From an uncultured Opitutaceae bacterium (lineage in GTDB: Bacteria; Verrucomicrobiota; Verrucomicrobiia; Opitutales; Opitutaceae), in NCBI GenBank assembly GCA_937958045.1, contig CALFXL010000064.1:1-35912 (forward strand): 35,912 bases of DNA, in the 5' to 3' direction. Positions 19,619-27,177 of this stretch are shown here, piece after piece. A program made the position numbers and the translations under genes. The stretch's first letter is position 1; each line of letters begins with the position of its first letter. The notes under the pieces were generated by a model, which was not told the origin of the DNA, did not search any database, and was given only the letters and a program-made list of their open reading frames with translations.

Positions 19619-20221
19619 TCACACGCCGCGGCTCGGCACGCGCACGACTTTCATGCCCGCAGCGGTCGCGGCGCGGATGCCGGGTTCGGCATCTTCGAAG
19701 GCCAGGCATTTTTTTGGATCCACACCGATGCGCTGCGCCGCGAGCACAAACATATCCGGCTCCGGTTTGCCGCGCCCCGGTGCCACATCGTTGGGAGTGA
19801 TCACGACCTTAAATATATCGTCGAGCCCCGCCGCCTTCAGCGCGGGAATGGCGATCTCCGGTTGACCGCCGGTGGCGATCGCGACCGGTTTTGTTTTCGC
19901 GACCTCGCGCGCAAACGCCGCGACCGGCTCGATCACTTTCACCTGCGCGATCTTTTCGAGATACAGCAGCTCCTTGCCGTGCGCGACGACCTCGGCGTTG
20001 AGCGAGGCCAGTTTGTAATGTTGCCCAAAAATCTCCGCCACGCGACGCGTCGGCACGCCGCCGAGCGAATAAAACAAATCCTCGTCGAGACGTCCCGGAA
20101 TGCCTGCTTTTCGCATGGCTTCGTCCCACGCGAGAAAGTGCAGCGGCATGGTGTCCACGAGCGTGCCATCGAGGTCGAAAATGTAGCCGGCGAAATCGCC
20201 TTCAGGAATGTCGAGTTGCAT
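19619..20221 (-). CDS. HAD-superfamily sugar phosphatase / beta-phosphoglucomutase-like
   Basis: A 200-aa cytoplasmic HAD hydrolase with a cap of the C1 type. Motif I is FDLDGT (nucleophile Asp16, acid/base Asp18), motif II is the Thr117 of IATGG, motif III the lysine of GKPEPD (Lys152), and motif IV FEDAEPG (Glu176-Asp177). The sequence, with G-Y-I-F-D-L-D-G-T-L-V-D-T and the late LAAQRIGV, is closest in pattern to E. coli YqaB (fructose-1-phosphatase) and to beta-phosphoglucomutases; I cannot separate the two from sequence. The ATG at 20221 is the only sensible start. It is convergent with tetR and divergent from the large hybrid kinase, so it is probably monocistronic. The 152-bp intergenic region contains a CCGCGC/GCGCGG pair but no clear promoter. 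Confidence 0.9.
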   Translation of the reverse strand: MQLDIPEGDFAGYIFDLDGTLVDTMPLHFLAWDEAMRKAGIPGRLDEDLFYSLGGVPTRRVAEIFGQHYKLASLNAEVVAHGKELLYLEKIAQVKVIEPVAAFAREVAKTKPVAIATGGQPEIAIPALKAAGLDDIFKVVITPNDVAPGRGKPEPDMFVLAAQRIGVDPKKCLAFEDAEPGIRAATAAGMKVVRVPSRGV

Positions 20222-20373
20222 GAAGGGTCCATCTCACGCCGGTTTCGCGGCGCTGGCAACCCCCGCGGCCGATGTCCTCACCGCGCAATGTGTAAGTTGG
20301 TAAGCGCGGAGATTGCTCCCGCGCCGGCGACCTGCATGGTGCGTCTCGCTTCTTCAACGCACTTCCGCTTCGC

Positions 20374-23226
20374 GTGCCTTTTTTTCGCCTCCAATCGCCC
20401 CGAACGCTAACGCGCCTCCTGCTTCTCCTCCTCGCATGCGCGCCGTTTTTTCCCCTTCGCGCCGAGGTCGCGACGGAGCGTCCCCTCATCGCCGGCGCCG
20501 CGAGCGATGCGTTTCCCAACTCGTTTGTCGGCGCGGAGGGCCGCTGCGAAGGTTTCGCGGTCGATCTCCTCGATGCCGTCGCTCGCGTGATGGATCTTTC
20601 GCTCGAGCGTGTGGTGGCGCCTTCGGCGGAGCTACACGCACGCTTCGAGGCCGGCGAATTCGATTTTCTCCAAGCCTACACGCCGGGTCCCGGCCGCGAG
20701 CGTTTCGCGGATTTTTCGGCGCATTACATGAGCTTGCAGGGCGCGGTGTTTGTGCGACGCGACGACAAGCGTCTCCGCACCGCGAGCGATCTGGCGCATG
20801 CGCGCATGTTGATCGTGGGGCGTGGCAGTGTGGGACAAAAATTTCTCGCCGATCACGACATCACCCCTGCGTCGCTCACCTACACCAGTTCCGTGCGTGA
20901 GGCGCTTCATCTGATCGCCGCCGGCGAGCACGACGCGGTCTTCGCCTCGCGGCTGACAGCGTTGTCCGTCATGGAGCGCGATCGCCTCAAAAACATCCGC
21001 ACGCTCGCGCAACCGATCGAAGGTTACGATGTGCGCCACAGTTTCGCGGTGCACGCCGGAGACGCCCAACTCCTCGCGCGTCTCAACGAAGGTCTCGCGA
21101 TCCTGCACCGCACGGGCGAGTTCGATAAAATCTACCTCAAATGGTACGGCCATTTCGACGCGCCGCTGTTCACGCGCGAGCAAGTGCTCACGTATGCCGC
21201 AATCATCTTCGCCATCGTCGCGGGCGGTGCGATGTGGGGTTTTCTACGACAACGCGCGTTGCGACGCCGCCTCGCCGCGAGCACCGCGTCGCTTCAACAA
21301 AAAGAAGCGCTTCTCGCCGAGGCGCAGCAAATCGCGCAGGTCGGCCATTGGAGTTACGACAGCGCCACGCGCGACATCGAGTGCTCGGCCGAAGCGTTGC
21401 GCATCTTGGATCAGTCGGCGGACGCGCGTCTCTCTTATCCACGATTGCTGTTGCGTCTGCCCGCCTCGGATCGCTCGTCGGTCCATCGCGCGCTTCGCCA
21501 AAGCATCCTCGCCGGCGCCGGCTGCGAATTCACCACCACGCTGCTGCCACGCGGCGGCGGCAAAAAAATCATCCACGCCACCGTGCGCACCTTGCGCGAC
21601 GCCGACGGGCAAGTGCTCCGGCTTTTCGGCACGGTGCAGGATGTCACGCGTCTCATCACCGCCGAAGAAACCCTCCGCGCGCGCGATCAGCTGCTGCTGG
21701 CGTTTTATGAAAACATCCCCAGCGGCATGGGTGTGGTCGAAGCGGCGGACGACTCCCTGCGTTTCGTCTCCGCCAATCCCGGCACGGCCCGCCTGCTCGG
21801 GCTCGACAATACGCCGCTTGCCGGACGCCGGCTCGACGAACTCGGTTTGCCCGCGCCGGTCGTCGATTTCTGGACGGCACTTTTCCACGAAGCCAATCGC
21901 AGCCCGGAGAATCTCCATCTCGAGCGGCATCTCGCGTATTCATCTCGGCACTACAGCATCATATTCGTTCCGCTTGGCGGCGCCGGCGTCGAGGCTCGCC
22001 CACAGGTCTGCTACCTGATCGACGACATCACCGAGCGAAAACAAATCGACGCCGAAGTCGCGCAAAGCCGACGCCTCCGCGCGATCGGCGAACTCGTCGG
22101 GGGCATCGCGCACGAGTTCAACAACCTCCTTACGCCCGTCCTCCTCAAAACGAGCCTGCTCGCCGAGCAAGTGCGCTCGCAGCCCGCACTCGTCGAAGAG
22201 CTGCGCGTCATCGCCCGCGCCGCGCAGCGAGGCGCCGATCTCACGAAGCGCCTCCTCGCCTTTAGCCGACGTTCGGAGGCGAAAAACGAACGCGTCGAGC
22301 TGCCGGCGCTCGTGAAGTCCAACTTCGATCTCGTGCGCACCACCATCGATCGTCGCATCGAACTCGCCTCCGATCTCGCGCCGGAACTCCCGCCGCTCTT
22401 CCTCAACGCCACCGATCTCCATCAGATCTTCCTCAACCTCGTGCTCAACGCGCGCGACACGTTGATGGAGAAACTGGAGCATCCACCGGCTTCGACGTGG
22501 CACCCGCGCATTTTGGTGAGCGCCGCGCATTTCGATGCCGGTCCCGCTTCTCTGCCCGTCGATCCCAATCGTCGCATCCACGGCTGGATCCGCTTGAGCG
22601 TGCAGGACAATGGGCTCGGCATGAGCCGCGAGGTGCAGGAGCGCATTTTCGAGCCGTTCTACACAACCAAAGGCATGGCCAAAGGAACCGGACTCGGGCT
22701 CGCGACCGTCTGGCACTTGGTCGGGCGGCTCGGAGGAAAAATCACCGTGTCGTCAGTCGTCGGCGAAGGCAGCACGTTCCAGGTCTGGCTGCCGGTCATC
22801 CCAGTTCCGACGAGCGGCGCTTCGGGCGACGACGCCAGCGGCGCGTCGAATGTATTCAAAAATAAAATACTGCTGGTCGAGGACGACGATCTCGTCGCAC
22901 AGACCTTGATCACCGCGCTGCGCCGCCTCGGCCACGAAGTCGCGCACCTCAGTCACGGCGCGGAAGCGTGGCGGCATCTTTCGAATCGTCCGACATACGA
23001 CATCGTGATGCTCGATCTCGATCTGCCCGGCATGAGCGGTCTCGAAATCGCGCGACGTCTGCGCGAGTCGCGCTTTCCTGGAAAACTCCTCATCGCCAGC
23101 GGACGGCTCGCGGAGCACGAGCTCAACGAGCTGTGCGCGCTCAAGGTCGATCACATCCTCGAAAAACCGTTCTCACCGCAAACCCTCCAATTCGCGCTCC
23201 ACGCCTGCCGCACCCGCATCGCGTGA
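20374..23226 (+). CDS. BvgS-like hybrid histidine kinase with periplasmic solute-binding domain
   Basis: Inner-membrane sensor of 950 aa with a GTG start at 20374. A signal peptide (Leu-rich, cleavage about residue 30, LRAEVA) precedes a family-3 solute-binding (Venus flytrap) domain (about 36-265), a membrane segment at about 271-292, two PAS/PAC regions (about 310-430 and 440-560), a HisKA domain of the IAHEFNN type (His580), a HATPase with N-L-V-L-N-A-R-D, D-N-G-L-G-M and G-T-G-L-G-L-A-T-V-W motifs, and a C-terminal receiver with phosphoacceptor Asp881 in MLDLDLPGMSG. It should sense a small molecule (amino acid, sugar acid or similar) in the periplasm. No response regulator with an output domain is adjacent, so its target is encoded elsewhere. 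The stop is followed by the large inverted repeat at 23241. Confidence 0.93.
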   Translation: MPFFRLQSPRTLTRLLLLLLACAPFFPLRAEVATERPLIAGAASDAFPNSFVGAEGRCEGFAVDLLDAVARVMDLSLERVVAPSAELHARFEAGEFDFLQAYTPGPGRERFADFSAHYMSLQGAVFVRRDDKRLRTASDLAHARMLIVGRGSVGQKFLADHDITPASLTYTSSVREALHLIAAGEHDAVFASRLTALSVMERDRLKNIRTLAQPIEGYDVRHSFAVHAGDAQLLARLNEGLAILHRTGEFDKIYLKWYGHFDAPLFTREQVLTYAAIIFAIVAGGAMWGFLRQRALRRRLAASTASLQQKEALLAEAQQIAQVGHWSYDSATRDIECSAEALRILDQSADARLSYPRLLLRLPASDRSSVHRALRQSILAGAGCEFTTTLLPRGGGKKIIHATVRTLRDADGQVLRLFGTVQDVTRLITAEETLRARDQLLLAFYENIPSGMGVVEAADDSLRFVSANPGTARLLGLDNTPLAGRRLDELGLPAPVVDFWTALFHEANRSPENLHLERHLAYSSRHYSIIFVPLGGAGVEARPQVCYLIDDITERKQIDAEVAQSRRLRAIGELVGGIAHEFNNLLTPVLLKTSLLAEQVRSQPALVEELRVIARAAQRGADLTKRLLAFSRRSEAKNERVELPALVKSNFDLVRTTIDRRIELASDLAPELPPLFLNATDLHQIFLNLVLNARDTLMEKLEHPPASTWHPRILVSAAHFDAGPASLPVDPNRRIHGWIRLSVQDNGLGMSREVQERIFEPFYTTKGMAKGTGLGLATVWHLVGRLGGKITVSSVVGEGSTFQVWLPVIPVPTSGASGDDASGASNVFKNKILLVEDDDLVAQTLITALRRLGHEVAHLSHGAEAWRHLSNRPTYDIVMLDLDLPGMSGLEIARRLRESRFPGKLLIASGRLAEHELNELCALKVDHILEKPFSPQTLQFALHACRTRIA

Positions 23227-23240
23227 GATTGGGCGGAATC

Positions 23241-23380
23241 CACCACAGAGACGCGGAGGACGCAGAGACGATGCCTAAAACTTTGTCGGCGAGTTGGGCA
23301 GAACGGACGGTGTGGATGCACGGCGCGTCAACGTGTCGAACTCCGGCTGCTCACTCCGCGTCCTCCGCGCCTCTGCGGTG
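23241..23380. repeat. Inverted repeat with 28-bp arms ('CACCGCAGAGGCGCGGAGGA' type)
   Basis: The arm at 23241-23268 (starts CACCACAGAGACGCGGAGGA) and the arm at 23353-23380 are reverse complements at 24 of 28 positions, separated by 84 bases. The element sits between convergent genes. It is a dispersed element type I know from many Verrucomicrobia and other genomes (its read-through peptide contains HRDAEDAE). The right arm is read as the last residues of the adjacent MauE-like gene. It likely also forms a bidirectional terminator. Confidence 0.7.
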
Positions 23381-23792
23381 AATTATTCTGCAACGTGAGG
23401 ACCGACGCCGCGATCAGCAGCGCGATCGCTCGCGCCAAGGCCGCGGCCGGCGAATTCCAGAAAGCATTTTTGCCGCCGCCAAAACAACCGCAGTCAATCT
23501 CCAGGCCGCGTCCCAACGCCTGACTCAGCACCACGACAAAACTCAGCGTAAGTGCCATCGTGAGTGGACGCACGGTTTCCGGCCAGAAATCCACGAGCAG
23601 CGCCGCGCCACAAAGCACCTCGAGCCAGGGCAGCGCGATCGTTATCAGTCGAAGCACGGTGTCCGACAGCGGCAGTTCATAGCCGAGCAGGGCGCCAAAA
23701 AAAGCCATGGGCGCGGCCAGCTTCGCGAAGCCCGCCCAAAGCAGCAGTCCGCCGAGAAAGATCCGCAACATCAGCACCCAACGTGTATTCAT
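23328..23792 (-). CDS. MauE/DoxX-like redox-associated membrane protein
   Basis: A four-helix inner-membrane protein of 154 aa with segments at about residues 7-25, 44-66, 75-94 and 112-131. It resembles MauE (methylamine utilization, helps disulfide formation in the periplasm) and related DoxX-like proteins; the IDCGCFGGG motif (CGCF) near residue 100 is the diagnostic MauE-family feature. The ATG at 23792 overlaps the stop of the upstream 56-aa gene (ATGA). The last roughly 17 residues (from N-S-P-Q-R-R-G-G-R to the stop) are encoded by the intergenic repeat and are probably not part of the ancestral protein. The upstream DsbA-like gene suggests the two exchange electrons in disulfide-bond formation or reduction (inference). 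Confidence 0.82.
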   Translation of the reverse strand: MNTRWVLMLRIFLGGLLLWAGFAKLAAPMAFFGALLGYELPLSDTVLRLITIALPWLEVLCGAALLVDFWPETVRPLTMALTLSFVVVLSQALGRGLEIDCGCFGGGKNAFWNSPAAALARAIALLIAASVLTLQNNSPQRRGGRGVSSRSSTR

Positions 23793-23959
23793 TTTTTGGG
23801 TACGGTCTCAAAAGCCGGCAGATTTTTTTTCGGGAAAAACACGCGCTCGCTTCGCCATGCGTCGGTGACGAGTCCGAGCGCGAGCGACGCCAACAAGAGC
23901 GCGAGCAAGCGCACGAGGAACCGGCCGCGCCCAGGCGCTTTTCCGACGATTTCACTCAT
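23789..23959 (-). CDS. 56-residue single-pass membrane protein
   Basis: A small protein I do not recognise. It begins at the ATG at 23959, which overlaps the stop of the DsbA-like gene, and its stop overlaps the ATG of the MauE-like gene; both overlaps are ATGA. It has a basic N-terminal stretch (K7, R11, R13), one hydrophobic helix (about residues 14-33, Leu/Ala-rich) and a basic tail (R37-R40, K45-K46) ending in E-T-V-P-K-K. It has no cysteine, so it cannot itself carry electrons. The double coupling argues that it is real and made in amounts like its neighbours; a role as an assembly or anchoring subunit between the DsbA-like protein and MauE is inference. Confidence 0.75.
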   Translation of the reverse strand: MSEIVGKAPGRGRFLVRLLALLLASLALGLVTDAWRSERVFFPKKNLPAFETVPKK

Positions 23960-24633
23960 GGCTGGGCGCGCAGTCCATCGAGCACGCGTGTGAAATAGTC
24001 TTCCTGGGGATACCCTTCGATGCGCGCTTCGACGAAGCTGCCGTCGGCACGTTTTTTCCGCAGGATGAAGGTCGGCAGCACCGTCACTTTGAGCGCGGCG
24101 GCTTCCGCGAAATCCGCTTCGATCTCCGCGCGGCATGCGTCGGTGCGCAGGCAGTTCGCGAGCGCATTGCGATCGATGCCGGGCTGTTCGGCGACGCGGC
24201 TCTGGAGAAAACTCGAGGCGCGATTTCCGTAACGAAACAGGAAGTCCTCGATCGATTCGTACGTGCCTTGCTGCATCGCGCAGCGCGCGATCGCAAACAC
24301 CGCCGCGGGTTTGTCCGCGGGGTCGGGCGATGCGTTGATGCGCACCCAGCGGAGCTGATTCGTGGCGATGTATTTTTCGCGCAGTTGTGGAAACACCGTT
24401 TCGTGAAACGCACGGCAGTGCGCGCATTTAAAGCTGCGCACTTCGATCACGACAATCTCGGCATCGGCCGAACCGAAGACGGGACGTTCGCGCACGGTGA
24501 GCGGCGCGCCGATCGAAGGATCGATGGCGGGCTCGTTCGCAAACGAGGCGGACGCGAGAGCGCCGACGACAAAAACAATCCCGGCGCGCGCGAGCATGCC
24601 GGGACAAAGTTTGAACAACGAAAGAAGAGCCAT
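23956..24633 (-). CDS. DsbA-like periplasmic thiol-disulfide oxidoreductase
   Basis: A 225-aa exported thioredoxin-fold protein of the DsbA/Thioredoxin_4 type. A signal segment (hydrophobic residues 12-31, likely cleavage ASASFA-NE) precedes a fold with the active site Cys70-A-H-Cys73 in F-K-C-A-H-C-R-A-F and the cis-proline Pro187 in V-T-V-L-P-T-F-I. Three more cysteines (118, 161, 167) may form structural pairs. It would catalyse disulfide exchange in the periplasm; CAHC is close to DsbA's CPHC and suggests an oxidising or isomerising role. I take the ATG at 24633; an internal ATG at 24597 would also keep the signal segment. It starts an operon with the 56-aa protein and MauE, which lies 66 bp after the TonB receptor gene on the same strand, so all four genes may be co-transcribed. 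Confidence 0.88.
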   Translation of the reverse strand: MALLSLFKLCPGMLARAGIVFVVGALASASFANEPAIDPSIGAPLTVRERPVFGSADAEIVVIEVRSFKCAHCRAFHETVFPQLREKYIATNQLRWVRINASPDPADKPAAVFAIARCAMQQGTYESIEDFLFRYGNRASSFLQSRVAEQPGIDRNALANCLRTDACRAEIEADFAEAAALKVTVLPTFILRKKRADGSFVEARIEGYPQEDYFTRVLDGLRAQP

Positions 24634-24699
24634 GATGCCGGCGGTGGTCGCCGCGACGGGGACGTTGAAACGTTTTTCTGTCGCTGGCGAATCGCGAGA

Positions 24700-26886
24700 T
24701 CAAAAGCTGAACGTCGCCGAGACCCAGAGACGGCGGGGTTCCTGATTGTTGGCGTAGAGGTTCGTGTAACTGATGGCGCCGGTATTCACGTTGCTGACAT
24801 AGGGGCCGTATTCCACGAAGTCCTTGTCGAGGAGGTTGTAGATGGTGGCATTGATCGTGAGGTTCTTGTTCACCTTGTAGGCGGCGCCGAGGTGATAGAG
24901 CTGGTAGTCGCGATAGTTGCCGTAGGTGGCCTTCGCGCGGCTGGTGGCGCTGTCTTCGGCACGATAACGTTCGCTACGATATTCGCCGCTGAGCCAGAGC
25001 GAGAGGGCTTCGGTGGAATCCCAGCGCAGGCGGGCGTTGAGCATGTGGCGCGGGGTGTTCATCAGCGGCTTGCCGAGTGCTTCGCCGCTCTTCTGTTCGC
25101 TTTCCGTGTAAGTGTAGTTGGTCGCGAGCGACCAGGTTTTCGAGAAACGGATGCGGCTGGAAAACTCCGCGCCCTGCGTCGTGGCTTTGTCGACGTTGAT
25201 GCTCTGACCAAATTCGTCGACCGCGGGCCAGTGACCGTAGTCCACGCATCCCGGACGATCGGGGCTGCCGGCGAAGGAGCAGTTGGGCAGGCCGGGGCCG
25301 GAAGCGATTTTGTCGTCAAAGTCGTTGCGGAAGAGCGTGCCGGTAGCGGTGAAGCCGCGATGATTGTCGTACGTGACCGCGACCTCCGTGGTCACGCTGG
25401 TCTCCGGACGCAGCGTGGGCGTGCCGATGGTCGGGCGCGTGCCTTGACCGGTGAAACCCGTGATGCCGTCCGCGAGCTGATCGAGACGCGGCACTTTGAA
25501 GCCTTCGCTCACGCCGCCTTTGAACGTCCAGTGCGGAGTCGCATTCCAGACGAGGTAGCCGCGATAGCTATCTTCAGAACCGAAAACATTGTGGTCGTCG
25601 CGGCGCGCACCGACGGTCAACGCGAGCTCCGGGTGGAAGCGCCATTCGTTTTCCACGAAGACCGCCCACTGCGTGTGCTCGTACGGAGCCGGCGCGACAC
25701 CGTCGATCATCTCGGCGTCCCAGAATTGTCCGCCGATGCTCAATGTGTGGTCTTCGAAAGCGGTGATGACGGCCTTGGTGTCGAACACGAGGCTCTCGTT
25801 CTCCAAAGCGCGGTCGCTGCCGGGAACTTTGCCGGGCGTGCCGTTGGGGATGGTGCGGCCGAGCGTCTCGGTGAAATTGTGCATCAGGCTCGATTCGAGA
25901 AGACCGCCGTCGAAACGCCACGTATGCGCCAGGGTGAATTGGTCGCGATTGAACTCCATGTCGGGCGAGTAGCCTTGCACGCCGAGCGTGCCGAGCTGGG
26001 CTTGGGAGTTGTCGTATTTCTGACGGGAAATGTCGGCGTCGAGCCAGAGGTCGTGATGAATGGACGGCGTATAAGTGACGCGTGCGCCCAGCGTAAAGAG
26101 GTCGGCTTCGACCGGGCTGGGACCGCGTTTGCTCACTTCGACCTCGTCGCCGGAGGCATCGGTGTAGCGTAGATCAGAGGCGTGACGCTTGAAAAAGTTG
26201 CCACGGAGGCTGAGGCCCAGCCGCTCCTGCACAAGCGGTCCGCTCAAATAAAGCTGGGCGTTTTCCATGTTACCGAAATCGGTGTCTTCCTGGAACGTCG
26301 CCCCCGCGGTGATGGCACCTACCCAGTCGCGGCTGACTTTGCGCGTGATGATGTTCACCACACCGCCCATCGCGTCCGAACCGTAGAGCGTGGACATCGG
26401 ACCGCGGATAACCTCGATGCGCTCGATGGCGGAGGGCGGCGGCAGGAAACTCGTGGACGTTTCGTTGAAGCCGTTGGGCGTGATGTTGCCCGGGCTGTTC
26501 TGACGGCGACCATCGATCAGAACCAACGTGTAATCGCTGGGCATGCCGCGGATGCTGATATTGAGACCACCTGTCTTACCGGCGGAGTCACCGACGTCGA
26601 TGCCTTCGATTTCGCCGAGTGCCTCGGCGAGGCTGTTGATGCGCTTTTGCGTCAACTCGACATGATCCAGAACCGAGATGCTGGCCGGCGCATTCTGGAT
26701 CTGCTGTTCGAAGCCCGCGGCGGAGACCACGAGCTTGTCCAACTTGTAGGTCTCCTCTTCGCCCGTTTGCGACCCGTCCTGGGCCGAAAGACACGTCACT
26801 GCGCTTACAGCGGCGACCCAAACGCTCCGCCTGACGCTAACGGACAGGCGACTGAAAGTGAAACTCGAGAACAGCACTATACTCAT
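24700..26886 (-). CDS. TonB-dependent outer-membrane receptor, CirA/FepA-like
   Basis: Ferric-siderophore receptor type, 728 aa, starting at the ATG at 26886. A signal peptide (cleavage near C-L-S-A-Q) precedes a TonB-box-like K-L-D-K-L-V-V-S-A segment, the plug with NAPASISV and L-V-L-I-D-G-R-R-Q-N-S, and the E-R-I-E-V-I-R-G-P-M-S and Y-G-S-D-A-M-G-G-V-V-N-I-I-T-R motifs that end it. A 22-strand barrel follows, closing on aromatic F-S-F. Plug and barrel motif order closely match E. coli CirA (catecholate siderophore/colicin I receptor), so iron-catecholate uptake is the best guess. Cysteines in P-N-C-S-F-A-G-S and P-G-C-V-D could form an extracellular loop disulfide, in a region where CirA also carries a cysteine pair. 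An open frame continues upstream to 26961 but would need a TTG start inside the Fur-like box. Confidence 0.93.
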   Translation of the reverse strand: MSIVLFSSFTFSRLSVSVRRSVWVAAVSAVTCLSAQDGSQTGEEETYKLDKLVVSAAGFEQQIQNAPASISVLDHVELTQKRINSLAEALGEIEGIDVGDSAGKTGGLNISIRGMPSDYTLVLIDGRRQNSPGNITPNGFNETSTSFLPPPSAIERIEVIRGPMSTLYGSDAMGGVVNIITRKVSRDWVGAITAGATFQEDTDFGNMENAQLYLSGPLVQERLGLSLRGNFFKRHASDLRYTDASGDEVEVSKRGPSPVEADLFTLGARVTYTPSIHHDLWLDADISRQKYDNSQAQLGTLGVQGYSPDMEFNRDQFTLAHTWRFDGGLLESSLMHNFTETLGRTIPNGTPGKVPGSDRALENESLVFDTKAVITAFEDHTLSIGGQFWDAEMIDGVAPAPYEHTQWAVFVENEWRFHPELALTVGARRDDHNVFGSEDSYRGYLVWNATPHWTFKGGVSEGFKVPRLDQLADGITGFTGQGTRPTIGTPTLRPETSVTTEVAVTYDNHRGFTATGTLFRNDFDDKIASGPGLPNCSFAGSPDRPGCVDYGHWPAVDEFGQSINVDKATTQGAEFSSRIRFSKTWSLATNYTYTESEQKSGEALGKPLMNTPRHMLNARLRWDSTEALSLWLSGEYRSERYRAEDSATSRAKATYGNYRDYQLYHLGAAYKVNKNLTINATIYNLLDKDFVEYGPYVSNVNTGAISYTNLYANNQEPRRLWVSATFSF

Positions 26887-26920
26887 GGAAAAATCCGGAA
26901 TGACGAGGAAGCGAAATTGA

Positions 26921-26943
26921 GACTCAGACTCGATATCTGAGAC
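26921..26943. promoter_or_regulatory. Inverted repeat in the TonB receptor leader
   Basis: GACTCAGA (26921-26928) and TCTGAGAC (26936-26943) pair at 7 of 8 positions around 7 bases, between the Fur-like box and the start codon. It may be a second operator or an mRNA hairpin. Confidence 0.35.
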
Positions 26944-26951
26944 AAGTATAT

Positions 26952-26966
26952 TGAGATTCAATCTCC
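26952..26966 (-). promoter_or_regulatory. Fur-like box upstream of the TonB receptor
   Basis: TGAGATTCAATCTCC has the 7-1-7 inverted layout of a Fur site (arms TGAGATT and AATCTCC, six of seven pairs) in an AT-rich patch about 65 bp upstream of the receptor ATG. On the minus strand a TATACT that could be a -10 lies just downstream. Iron-dependent repression would fit the CirA-like receptor. Confidence 0.5.
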
Positions 26967-27177
26967 TTTTGTATTAGGACTGCTAAATCAGAAAAGTAAG
27001 CAATCTAACGAAGCGTGCGCAGCCTGAAACGCTTAAAATCCGCGCAATCTTTTATAGTCCAAATCGTTACGAGAGATAGTCCACGCAAGTTACCAGCCTC
27101 TTCTGTGCGAACCACCGCTTGGCTGGGCAAAAATCCGCCCATCTCGCTCGTATCAAGTTCCTCAAGCTGACGCTAAG
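26967..27177. other. AT-richer intergenic stretch with a hairpin at the helicase stop
   Basis: No gene fits this gap (26887-27177 in full). At its left end are the receptor's regulatory sites. At its right end a hairpin GCTG(A)CGCTAA / TTAGCGCAGC spans 27166-27187 around the helicase stop codon (TTA at 27178 on this strand); no T-run follows it. The rest shows no clear signal. Confidence 0.5.

Noticed and set aside
24268..26172. 634-codon plus-strand frame opposite the TonB receptor and DsbA-like genes
   Set aside because: No family motifs and it crosses two well-supported genes on the other strand.
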